In this document: one piece after another, positions 27,463-36,271 of the stretch | Layout of the letters: the number at the start of each line of letters is the position of its first letter | How positions within the stretch are numbered: the first letter of the stretch is position 1 | Source: Halomontanus rarus | Lineage (GTDB): Archaea; Halobacteriota; Halobacteria; Halobacteriales; Natrialbaceae | NCBI RefSeq assembly: GCF_017357405.1 | Contig: NZ_CP071598.1 | Location: 186,001 to 250,000, forward strand | DNA length: 64,000 nucleotides | Direction: 5' to 3' | The notes under the pieces: model-generated | Database searches by the model: none | What the model was told of the DNA's origin: nothing | Seen by the model: only the letters and a program-made list of their open reading frames with translations | Program-made: the position numbers and the translations under genes

Positions 27463-29242
27463 ATGACATCGACCGGGTTACACGTCGTTCCTCGACCGCG
27501 CAGGGTCGATACGGGATCGGGAGCCGTCCGGTTCGACGCTCCGATCGTGATCGGTATGACCGAGGCGGACGCGCCAGCAGTCGTCTCCCTGTTCGAAACG
27601 CATCTCGAGCGAGAGACGAACGAACGGATCGTTCGAGGCGACGATGACGGCGATTCCGACGTGCGGTTGGTACTCGAGGATCGTCCCGCCGAGGAGTTCG
27701 ACGGTCGGGAGGGATACGTACTCGAAGCGGACGGCGACGCCGATACGGTCACGATTCGCGCGGAGACCGCCGACGGCCTGCGATACGGCTGTCAGACGTT
27801 CGTCACCGGGCTCGCGTTTCGGACCTGGAACGGCCGCGACGGCGACGGTATCGGTGACGGTGACCGCGACCGGTGGGCGTTCCCGGACTGTACGATCCAC
27901 GACTGGTCGGAGACGAGCTGGCGCGGGTTCTTGCTCGACCCGGCGTGGGGATTCCTGTCGATCGATCGCGTAAAGCGACGGATCGATCAGGCCGCTCGAG
28001 CGAAGCTGAACCGACTCCGACTCCGTCTGCTCGACGACGAGGGGTACGCCCTCGAGTCCGAGGCGTTTCCCGAGCTGACCCGTGGTTCCGACGGGTCGAC
28101 ACGTCCGGCGTACTCGCCCGACGACGTGGCGGAACTGGTCGACTACGCGGCCCGGCGCGGGATCGAGATTGTCCCCCGAAATCAACGTCCCCTCCCACGC
28201 CGAACACGTCCTCGAGACGTATCCGGAGCTCCGGTGTACCGTCGAGAACGGTGACGCCAGCGAGCGGACGCTGTGCATCGGCTCGGACGAGACGCTCGAG
28301 TTCGTCGAGACGCTGTTCGACGAAGTCGTCGATCGCTTCCCGTTCTCGTTCGATGTCGTCCACGTCGGCGGCGACGATTGGGAGATGCACGGCCACTCGT
28401 GGGACGAGTGCGCCGACTGTCGAGAGAAGATGGCCGAGGACGGCTCGGAGACGGTCACCGAGCACTTCTACGCGTTCGTCCGTCACCTCCATCGGTTTCT
28501 CGACGAACGCGATCGGCGGACGATGATGTGGAACGACCAGATCGACATCTCCGAGTCGCCGGACCTCCCCAGGGACGTGCTGATCCAGTTCTGGCGCGTC
28601 GCCGCGCCGGGTCGCGGACCGGTGGAGGGGTGTAGCTTAGAGCGGTTCCTCGAGGAGGGATTCGACGTCGTCAACTCGTCCGTCCGCGCCGCTTTCGTCA
28701 GGGGGTGGATCTCCGAGGAGTACCTGCACGGCTGGGCGCCGAGACGGCGCCCGACGGTTCCCGAGGGCCGCGAGTCGCAGGTGCGGGGCGGCGAACTCCT
28801 CGCTTTCGAGCCCTCGAACGAGAGGCGACGCGATTACTTCGAACGGGCGCTTCCGTCCGCGATTCCGATCTTCGCCGATCGGCTCTGGAATCCGGAGCCG
28901 ATCGACGGCGGGCCCGCGTTCGGCCGAACGCTGACCAGACACGCGCTCGGACCGTACGTCCCGAACGGATTCGACGCGTACCGCGAACTCGGGGGGACGA
29001 TCCTCCCGACGAACTGGAAACGATCCGGACAGGGTCCGCCGGCCCACGCGAACAACTCGTTGGGCGATCGAACGCCGCGAGAGGCGTCGGCCGCGTATCG
29101 GGCTGCGATCGAATCGATTTCGACGCTGCGCGACTCGGACGAAACGGTCTACCCCGAAACGGCGACGGCGTACGTCGACTGTCTCGAGTGGCTCCTCGAA
29201 GTCGCCGACCGTGAGCGGCGAGGCGTCCTCGATCGGCCCTGA
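27463..29242 (+). pseudogene. Decayed GH20 beta-N-acetylhexosaminidase (frameshifted)
   Basis: Two overlapping frames (27463-28254 and 28082-29242) together match the whole of the intact GH20 at 36272. They are broken by one extra C: a run of five C at 28173-28177 where the intact copy has four (GIEIVPE). Independently, conserved GH20 residues have changed: the substrate-binding Arg of LDPARGF is Trp (27946-27948), both His of RLHLHLLDD are Arg, and the catalytic Asp-Glu of HVGGDEW is Asp-Asp (GAT at 28376-28378). A simple sequencing error would not explain the substitutions. It lies between lyase-like gene A and the sulfatase. Confidence 0.85.
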
Positions 29243-29341
29243 GCGAGACGAAAGCGTCGGCCGTCTCCGAAACCTGTCTGCGAACGAAGGACCGCGCGAA
29301 CCGGTGACGAGCGATCGGATCAGTAGACACTTGGTGATCGT

Positions 29342-29359
29342 TCCGGTATGTCTACCGGA
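29342..29359. promoter_or_regulatory. Inverted repeat at the sulfatase start codon
   Basis: TCCGGTA (29342-29348) and TACCGGA (29353-29359) form a perfect 7-base inverted repeat that abuts and includes the A of the ATG. It could be an operator or a start-occluding hairpin. Confidence 0.35.
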
Positions 29360-30792
29360 TGACGGAACGACCGAACGTACTACTGATCACGACGGACCAG
29401 CACCGCGGCGACTCGATCGGCGCCGATCCGGCCTGTCCGTCGGATCGCCACGGCGATCCGCTCGTTCACACGCCGAATCTCAACGCGCTCGTCCGAGACG
29501 GCGCGATCTTCACTCGGGCGTACACCCCGGCACCATCGTCGATTCCCGCACGCCGGTGTCTCTGGACGGGGAAACGACCTGCGAGCGTCGATGCGACGAC
29601 GTACCACGGCCGAGAGTGGGAGTTCGAGTCGACGCTTCCGGGGCTTCTCCGGGAGGCAGGTTACCAGACCCGCCTCACCGGAAAGACCCACTCGATTCCG
29701 GCGGGAAATCACTTCGGCTTCGAAGAGACGGTATTACACAGCGGCCTGTCCGGCCTCGAGGACGATTACTCGAGGTGGCTCGCGCGCGAGCGCGACGGGG
29801 CCGACGAGATCGGTCACGGCGTCGGTCGAAACTCGTGGGACGCGCGGCCGTGGCACCTCTCCGAACGGGACCACCCGACGAATTGGACGACCGACCGGGC
29901 GATCGAGTTCTTCGAGAACCGCGATCCGACGAGGCCCTTCTTCCACTACGTGTCGTACGTCCGGCCCCACCAGCCGTACGATCCGCCGCAGGTGTACTGG
30001 GACATGTACGCCGACCGCGACATCGCCGATCCACCCGTCGGCGAGTGGGCGAAGGAGGTGTACGGCGATCGCGTCCCGGACCACCCCGGGCTGAACGCGT
30101 GGCTCGCGGACCTGCCGACCGAGGTCGTTCGCCGCGCTCGCATCGGCTACTACGGCTCGGTCACGCACGTCGATCACCAGCTCAACCGGTTGCTCCGAGC
30201 GCTCGGTCGAACCGACGGCGGCGAGAACACGCTGGTGATCTTCGCCTCCGATCACGGAGACATGCTCGGCGATCACAACCTGTGGCGAAAGACGTTCGCG
30301 TACGAAGGATCCGCGAGAGTACCGCTGCTGGTGCGGTTCGCACCCGACATGGAGTACGAGAGCGGGCGCGTAATCGATCGTCCGGTCGGCCTCGAGGACG
30401 TCCTACCGACGGTTCTCGACGCGACCGGCGTCGACGTGCCGACGTCGGTCGAGGGCACCTCCCTGATCGACCTCCTGTCCGACGACCGGCGGACCGACTG
30501 GCGCTCGACGTACCACGGTGAACACGGCCCGTGTTACGACCCCGAGACGGGCACACAGTTTCTCGTGGACGAGACGACGAAGTACGTCTGGCACCCGACG
30601 ACCGGCAAGGAACTCCTCTTCGACCTCGAGGCCGATCCGTACGAGACGCGGAACCTCGCTGCCGAGGACGCCCGAGCCGACGAACTCGAGCGATGGCGCG
30701 ACGACCTGATCGATCGGCTCGAGGGACGGCCCGAAGGGTTCAGCGACGGCGAGCGACTCCGAACGGTGACGGCGGAAGAGGGGTGGGGATAG
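29359..30792 (+). CDS. Sulfatase with serine-type formylglycine motif
   Basis: A 477-residue alkaline-phosphatase-superfamily sulfatase without a signal peptide, so probably cytoplasmic. Metal ligands are in LLITTDQHRGD near the N-terminus and FASDHGDMLGDH in the middle. The residue converted to formylglycine is in S-I-P-A-R (S61 to R65), continuing to a T-G at 70-71. It is therefore the serine type, with Ala instead of the usual Ser at the fourth position. Serine-type enzymes need a radical-SAM maturase (anSME), which is not in the window. A downstream FTRAY... fold and YHGEHGP near the C-terminus complete the domain. The context suggests desulfation of oligosaccharides. An overlapping 4-codon frame (ATG at 29348) ends in ATGA. 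Confidence 0.9.
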   Translation: MTERPNVLLITTDQHRGDSIGADPACPSDRHGDPLVHTPNLNALVRDGAIFTRAYTPAPSSIPARRCLWTGKRPASVDATTYHGREWEFESTLPGLLREAGYQTRLTGKTHSIPAGNHFGFEETVLHSGLSGLEDDYSRWLARERDGADEIGHGVGRNSWDARPWHLSERDHPTNWTTDRAIEFFENRDPTRPFFHYVSYVRPHQPYDPPQVYWDMYADRDIADPPVGEWAKEVYGDRVPDHPGLNAWLADLPTEVVRRARIGYYGSVTHVDHQLNRLLRALGRTDGGENTLVIFASDHGDMLGDHNLWRKTFAYEGSARVPLLVRFAPDMEYESGRVIDRPVGLEDVLPTVLDATGVDVPTSVEGTSLIDLLSDDRRTDWRSTYHGEHGPCYDPETGTQFLVDETTKYVWHPTTGKELLFDLEADPYETRNLAAEDARADELERWRDDLIDRLEGRPEGFSDGERLRTVTAEEGWG

Positions 30793-30937
30793 ACGCGCAC
30801 GGCGTCGTGTGGGTCGGTCGCCACCCGCGATCGAGTCGACGGCGAAGCGAATCGGGGAGCGTCGAATTTCCCTCGCACGGAACCGGCGGATCGTTTCTTC
30901 CGCCGACGGTCCGACCGGGTGACGTCGCCCCCTCGAA

Positions 30938-32587
30938 TCACTCGACCGGCAGCGACTCGCGCGCGTTCGCCTCGCGCCCGAGCAACTCGACCAGCGCCTC
31001 TCCGGCCGTCTCCGGGAACGGCGCGGGCAAGCCGAGACGGTCCTGTGCATATGTCGCGACGTACGCGACGTCGTCGGGGAGTTGCTCGAACTCGTTCGGG
31101 AGTCCGAGCGACACAACGACGACCGGCAACTCCCCCGAGAGGGTTTCGACGACTCGTCGCTGTCCGTCCGGAAACGCCTCTCGAGCGTACGTCGTGACGA
31201 CGGCGACGTCGACGTCGTCGGCGACGGACCGGAGCGTCTCGAGGGAGGTGTCGATCGATTCCGGCTCCATCGCGGGTTTCGGATCGGCGAGCGTTCTGAC
31301 GTCGCCCGGCGCGAGCGAACAACTGACCACGTCGCCGAACGCCGCGTCGAAGTGCGGTTCGAGCGCGTGAACGCCCCTGATCCCGGTCAGGAGGACGGAC
31401 GTCTCCGACTCCAGCGGGAAGACGTCGTCGTTGCCGAGGACGGTGAACGACCGTTCGTACGCGTCCCTCGCGATCGATTCGTTCCCGTCGCTCGCGAACG
31501 TTTCGAGCGTCTCGAGGGGCTCTACGTACCGGCGTTCGGTCAGGTCGTATTCGTCTTTCAGCGCCAGAACCCGTTCGACGGAGTCGTCGATCCGCGACTC
31601 CGACAGCTCTCCGGACTCGACCGCGTCGACGATCGCGTCCCGCGTCTCGAGGAGGTCCTCGCCGGGAACGTACCCGGTGAGAACGAGGTCGGCACCGGCG
31701 TCGACGGCCCGAACCGCGGCCTCGCCGACGCCGTAGTTGTCGGCGATGGCGTCCATCATCATCGCGTCGGTGACGACGACGCCCTCGAAGCCGAGTTCGT
31801 CCCGGAGCAGATCCGTGAGGATCGTCGGGGAGAGGGTCGCCGGCCGGTCCGGATCGAGACAGTCGACGACGATGTGAGAGGTCATGATGCAGTCGACGCC
31901 CCGCTCGATCATCGCCTCGAACGGCGGCAGGTGAACGCGCTCGAGGGTTTCCCGGTCGTACGTGACGTGCGGTAGCTCAAGGTGAGAGTCGAGTTCGGTG
32001 TCGCCGTGCCCGGGGAAGTGCTTCGCGACTGCGACTTGCTCTTCCGCGTGGATCCCCTCGAGCGCCGCCGTCGCGTACTCGGTGACCGTCTCCGGATCGC
32101 CGCCCGGCGAGCGGACGCCGATCACCGGATTGTCGGGGTTGGTGTTGACGTCGACGACGGGCTGGTGGTTCATGTCGAGTCCCATCGCCACCATCTCCCG
32201 CGCGACGGCCGCCGAGACGACCCTGGCGAGGTCGATATCGCCGGCCGCCGTTCGACCCATGAGCGCCGGGTACGCACGGGCTCCGTGCCCGACGATGTCG
32301 ACGGCACCGTACTCGCAGTCACAGGAGAGTAACAGCGGAATTCCGTGAGCGGTTGCTTCGGCCCACCGTTGAAGCTGATTCGCGTACTGCGCCATGAAGT
32401 GCGGGGTCGCCGCGTGGTTGCCGTACACGCGGACCGCTCCCGGTCGGATTTCCTCGAGCACCGTTCGCATCTCCTCGTCGGGCCACCCGGTCTCGGTCTC
32501 GAAGTTGCCGAGCCCGATTCCCACGTGCAGCAACTGTCCGACCTTCTCTTCTACGGACAACTCTTTGAGTATCGTCGGATCTTCCAT
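30938..32587 (-). CDS. GH3 beta-N-acetylhexosaminidase (NagZ-like)
   Basis: The ATG at 32587 (MEDPTILKEL) is chosen over an upstream start at 32704; a TATA-like element (32612-32618) sits 28 bases before it. The protein has 549 residues. The signature KHFPGHGDTELDSH (residues 189-202) includes the Asp/His pair that acts as acid-base in the NagZ group, and the nucleophile is D274 in VVTDAM. A second domain follows (LLTGIRGVHALEPHFDAAFG). NagZ-type GH3 release N-acetylhexosamines from oligosaccharides inside the cell. It converges with the sulfatase. Confidence 0.92.
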   Translation of the reverse strand: MEDPTILKELSVEEKVGQLLHVGIGLGNFETETGWPDEEMRTVLEEIRPGAVRVYGNHAATPHFMAQYANQLQRWAEATAHGIPLLLSCDCEYGAVDIVGHGARAYPALMGRTAAGDIDLARVVSAAVAREMVAMGLDMNHQPVVDVNTNPDNPVIGVRSPGGDPETVTEYATAALEGIHAEEQVAVAKHFPGHGDTELDSHLELPHVTYDRETLERVHLPPFEAMIERGVDCIMTSHIVVDCLDPDRPATLSPTILTDLLRDELGFEGVVVTDAMMMDAIADNYGVGEAAVRAVDAGADLVLTGYVPGEDLLETRDAIVDAVESGELSESRIDDSVERVLALKDEYDLTERRYVEPLETLETFASDGNESIARDAYERSFTVLGNDDVFPLESETSVLLTGIRGVHALEPHFDAAFGDVVSCSLAPGDVRTLADPKPAMEPESIDTSLETLRSVADDVDVAVVTTYAREAFPDGQRRVVETLSGELPVVVVSLGLPNEFEQLPDDVAYVATYAQDRLGLPAPFPETAGEALVELLGREANARESLPVE

Positions 32588-32938
32588 ACACCCCCTCTCG
32601 TGGGAGGGACCAATATTTGTTCCGACACTCTTCGCACGGGACGCCACTGGCCGGGCTTCGAGAACGATTCGATCCGCGATCGACGGGCCCCACGAGGTCA
32701 CCACGATCTACTTGTTCGGCGTCGACGACGACCCCCCCTGGTCGCGATGGTCGAGAGCGGCGATCTCACGCCGGTTCCGGCGGATTCCGACGACTGATCT
32801 CGGTCGAAGTAGACGGTTCGTCGAGGGCTCGAGTCGTCGGACCGGATCGATCGGGAGGACGGTTCGTCGCCGTCGAGTCCGACCGTCGATCGCAAGACCC
32901 AATCGATTAAGACGGTGCCATCGCATACGTGACGTACG
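32588..32938. other. Divergent promoter region, GH3 and SDR genes
   Basis: 351 bases with no gene. The GH3 promoter is at 32612-32618; on the right, GATTAAGA near 32904-32911 lies about 30 bases before the SDR start. No palindromes were found. Confidence 0.45.
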
Positions 32939-33820
32939 ATGTCCGAATCAGGATCCGGAACGGGAGTACTCGCAGACGAGACCGTAATCGTCACCGGTGG
33001 CACTCGCGGAATCGGCCGTGCGATCGTCGACCGCTTCGCGGCTGAAGGCGCGAATCTGGTCGTCTCGTCGCGAAGCGACGACGACGTGACGACCGTCGCC
33101 GACGAGTTGCGCACCGAGTACGACGTCGACGCCGTCGGCGTCCCCTGTGACGTCACGAACGCCGACGAGATCGAAGCGATGGTCGACGCGACGCTCGAGC
33201 GCTTCGGCGGTATCGACGCCCTCGTCAGCAACGCCGGCGGCTCGATCGCCGACGACAACCTCCACCGGATCGACGAGGAGGCGTGGGATCGAACCGTCGA
33301 CCTCAACCTCAAATCGCTCTTTCTCGTCTCTCGAGAGGTCCTCCCGCCGATGGTCGAGAGCGGCGGCGGCTCGATCGTCCACATGTCCTCGGTCAACGGC
33401 CTCGACGGCATCGGGCAGATCGCCTACTCGTCCGCCCGAAGCGGCGTCCTCGGGCTCTCTCGACTTATCGCGACCCAGTACGGCCGTCACGGCATTCGGT
33501 CGAACGTTCTCTGTCCGGGAACCATCGAGACCGATCGACGTAACGAGCGGATGGACGACACCGGCGAGAGCCGCGAGGTCGCCGAACACGACGGGGAGTG
33601 GACCCAGCACGACCAGTGGATCGATCAGTATCCGGCCGGTCGATTCGGGAGACCCGAGGAAGTCGCCGACGCAGCGCTCTTTCTCGCCTCGAGCATGTCG
33701 TCGTTCGTCAACGGGACCAGTCTGGTCGTCGACGGCGGGCTCACCGCCGGCCTCGACTGGAGCTTCCAACAGCAAATCTTCCAGAGCGACGAACCGCCGA
33801 CTCGTCCGAGCAAGCGGTAA
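32939..33820 (+). CDS. Short-chain dehydrogenase/reductase with an unusual active site
   Basis: A 293-residue classical SDR: the nucleotide-binding motif is VTGGTRGIGRAI, then SRSDDD, CDVTNADE, the NAG motif SNAGGSI, and the Ser of the active site in VHMSSVNGLDG. The catalytic Tyr-x-x-x-Lys is instead Y163-S-S-A-R167, so Lys is replaced by Arg (CGA at 33437-33439). The downstream features (GPRPxN loop as CPGTIETD, then SSFVNGTSLVVDGG) are normal. An oxidoreductase on a sugar or sugar acid is the likely role. Divergent from the GH3. Confidence 0.85.
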   Translation: MSESGSGTGVLADETVIVTGGTRGIGRAIVDRFAAEGANLVVSSRSDDDVTTVADELRTEYDVDAVGVPCDVTNADEIEAMVDATLERFGGIDALVSNAGGSIADDNLHRIDEEAWDRTVDLNLKSLFLVSREVLPPMVESGGGSIVHMSSVNGLDGIGQIAYSSARSGVLGLSRLIATQYGRHGIRSNVLCPGTIETDRRNERMDDTGESREVAEHDGEWTQHDQWIDQYPAGRFGRPEEVADAALFLASSMSSFVNGTSLVVDGGLTAGLDWSFQQQIFQSDEPPTRPSKR

Positions 33821-33886
33821 CCGGACGGTCGGACGTCTCTCCTCACTCGAGCCAGACGCCGGCAAAAGCGGAACCGAAGCCGAACC

Positions 33887-35056
33887 TCACACGTGCTCGC
33901 TCGCCCACACGAAGAATCGAAGCGGAAGGGCCGTCTCGAGGAACGGATCGCCCGTCCGCAGGTCGGCGGTTCGATCCGGCATACCGAACAGCAGCGACGT
34001 CATCGCCCGCCGCTCGAGTTCGACGTCCGGTCGTTCGGTCCCCGGTTCGACCGACACCGAATCGGGTCCGTACGCGATCCGAACCGACTCGGTACTCCCG
34101 TCGCTCTCTCCCCCGATGCCGAGCCCGATCGATCCGCGCTCGGTTCGCCCGCTCTCGAGCCAGCGCGCCTCGAGTTGTCCGGCGAACGCCTCGAGGAGGG
34201 TCGGGAGATCGCAGATGCGGAACTTTCGGTGCGGGCGAGCCGTCCAGAACCTGCTGTGGCGGGCGAAGACGGGTTCCAGCGGGTGCCACGGCGGAACGCG
34301 CGCCGTCAGTTCGTTCAGATCGAGAATCGCGAGCAGGTGCGAGAGGAGCGTCTCGAGACCCGCCTCGGAACCGCCGAACTCCTCGATCGTTCGGCTGCGG
34401 CTCGTTCGAGAGAGGCTCACGTACGCCGGATCGTTCGCGCGGCTCTCACCGCCGTAGACGAACGTCTCCAGATCTCGCTGCCCGAAGACGGTCCGACTCC
34501 CCGCGAGGTCGCGGACGACGCGGTGCGGTTCGGCCTCGTGAATCCGGTGGAGCGTCTCGAGGTGCTCGGCCGAGTCGTAGCCGACGACGGCCGTCGAAGC
34601 GCTCGGCTCGCCGTCGAACGACCGTTCGGTGAGGATGTGCTGATACTCGCTCCCGGCGTTTTCGTAGCCGAAGTGGGCGTACCGCTGGCGGTTCCCGCTG
34701 AGGTCCGAGAGCGGGACGTCGCGGTCGTCCATTCGATCGAGCCAGAACTCGAGCAACTGGCTCATGTAGCCGTTCCCCCGGTAGCGGCGGTCGGTCGCGA
34801 CGCCGCCGATTCCCCAGCACTCGACCGTTTCGCCCTCGATTCCGGTCGAGAGCGTCTGCGGAATCGCCGCGATGTGGCTCACAATCCGTCCGTCCTCGAC
34901 AATGACCGCGTGGTGGTCGCTGTGCTCCGGATCGTACGCGAACGGGAGGTTCGCTCGCATGCCGCCGTCCTCGTACGCGAAGTACCGGTCCAGGAGTTCC
35001 ATCATCTCCGGGAACTCTTCGGACGTCGCGAGGCGAGGGCCGTCGACGTCCGTCAT
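33887..35056 (-). CDS. GNAT acetyltransferase, Eis-like
   Basis: A 389-residue protein. An N-terminal GNAT domain with the acetyl-CoA pyrophosphate loop VATDRRYRGNGYMSQLLEF and the strand LSGNRQRYAHFGYENAG is followed by a second GNAT-like domain and a C-terminal sterol-carrier-like region, as in Eis (enhanced intracellular survival) proteins. These acetylate amines, including aminoglycosides, in bacteria. Here it is 81 bases downstream of a TIM-barrel isomerase on the same strand, and within an amino-sugar locus; an amino-sugar acceptor is plausible. Confidence 0.82.
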   Translation of the reverse strand: MTDVDGPRLATSEEFPEMMELLDRYFAYEDGGMRANLPFAYDPEHSDHHAVIVEDGRIVSHIAAIPQTLSTGIEGETVECWGIGGVATDRRYRGNGYMSQLLEFWLDRMDDRDVPLSDLSGNRQRYAHFGYENAGSEYQHILTERSFDGEPSASTAVVGYDSAEHLETLHRIHEAEPHRVVRDLAGSRTVFGQRDLETFVYGGESRANDPAYVSLSRTSRSRTIEEFGGSEAGLETLLSHLLAILDLNELTARVPPWHPLEPVFARHSRFWTARPHRKFRICDLPTLLEAFAGQLEARWLESGRTERGSIGLGIGGESDGSTESVRIAYGPDSVSVEPGTERPDVELERRAMTSLLFGMPDRTADLRTGDPFLETALPLRFFVWASEHV

Positions 35057-35137
35057 CGGTCGACCCCCTCGTCGGTACGTTCGGTCCGCTCGCTCTCGTT
35101 GGATCGGTCGTCAGTGCGCGCGTCGGTGGGACTGTCG

Positions 35138-36010
35138 TCAGTTCGCATCGGTGATGAGTTGCGTGAGTTGCTCGAGTTCGTGCGCGGCGACCGCGACGTC
35201 GTCGCCGGGTTCGTTCTGCGGGACGTGACACTCGGCGGTGACGGAGCCGTCGTATCCGCTCTCGGCCAGCGCGTCGAACAGGGGTGCGTGATCGACCGCG
35301 CCCTCGCCGAGTCGCCGGGGTTGGAACGTCTCGAGGCCGTCGTCGGTCTCGAGTTGGAACGCTCCTGCCGCGTCGGGATCGTCGACCCGCCGTTCGTCTT
35401 TGACGTGGACGTGAACCAGGTCGTCGCCGAGACGGCGAACGGAGTCGGCGCCGAAGTCCTCGCCGACGAGGAACATGTTCCCGGCGTCGTGGATCACGCC
35501 GACGTTCTCCCGATCGATCGCCTCGAGCACTCGCTCCGTCGACGCGACCGTCTCGCAGAGCCGCCGGGCGTGGATTTCGATCACGAGCGTGAGACCGTAC
35601 TCCGCGGCCCGGTCTGCCGCCCGCGCGTACCAGGCGGAAGCGCGTTCGATGTCGTCGTCGGTCGCCGTCCGGATGGACGGTCCGCCGGGGTCGTGACGGA
35701 CCACGTCGCAGTCGAGAATCCGGGCGAACTCGAAGAACGTCTCGAGCTCCTCGAGTTCCGCCTCGCACTCGGACTCGGATTTCTCGGCGTAGTTCCCCGT
35801 GTACGTCGCGAGACACGGAACCTCGAGGCCGAGGTCGTCGAGGCGTTCCCCGAGCGCGGTCACCTCGTCGGTCGTCCGGTCGACGTCGAGGTGGGGTTCC
35901 CGACACATCGGTTCGAACCCGTCGTAGCCGATTTCTGCCGTCAACTCGGCGGCTTCCTCGAGGCTCCGATCGCGCAGAACCTTACTGAACAGTGCTGGTT
36001 GGATCGTCAT
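35138..36010 (-). CDS. Sugar-phosphate isomerase/epimerase (xylose isomerase-like TIM barrel)
   Basis: A 290-residue AP endonuclease 2-type TIM barrel. Candidate metal ligands are the Glu in LVIEIHARRL, the Asp/His pair in GVIHDAGNMF, the His of VHVHVKDERR and the Glu in VTAECHVPQN. Such proteins isomerise or epimerise free or acid sugars, or dehydrate keto-inositols. It is the first gene of a likely two-gene unit with the Eis-like acetyltransferase. The exact reaction is unknown. Confidence 0.87.
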   Translation of the reverse strand: MTIQPALFSKVLRDRSLEEAAELTAEIGYDGFEPMCREPHLDVDRTTDEVTALGERLDDLGLEVPCLATYTGNYAEKSESECEAELEELETFFEFARILDCDVVRHDPGGPSIRTATDDDIERASAWYARAADRAAEYGLTLVIEIHARRLCETVASTERVLEAIDRENVGVIHDAGNMFLVGEDFGADSVRRLGDDLVHVHVKDERRVDDPDAAGAFQLETDDGLETFQPRRLGEGAVDHAPLFDALAESGYDGSVTAECHVPQNEPGDDVAVAAHELEQLTQLITDAN

Positions 36011-36271
36011 CTGGTGTACGGTATCTCTCGGCCATCATAAATACTGGTGAGTGTCTGCCACGTTCGAACGTATCCGTACGGTTTGGATCGGCGATTAGGA
36101 CGGGAGTCACGTGTTCAGGTCACTCGAGAATTCGTCGACCGGCGAGAGCCCGACGAGCCGAGCGACTGCAAACAGTCCTCGAATAAAACGATCGGTCGCC
36201 CGTATCGACGTCTCGAACGGTGGACGGTGAAAAACTGTTAAGACGGTCGCCTTCCTCGGACCGGGTAGCAC

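Noticed and set aside
25028..27469. 813-residue minus-strand frame opposite lyase-like gene A
   Set aside because: Antisense shadow caused by GC-rich codon bias; similar frames occur opposite genes B and C at matching positions.
34446..35906. 486-residue minus-strand Arg-rich frame
   Set aside because: Spans two real genes and the gap between them in another frame; composition is that of a shadow.
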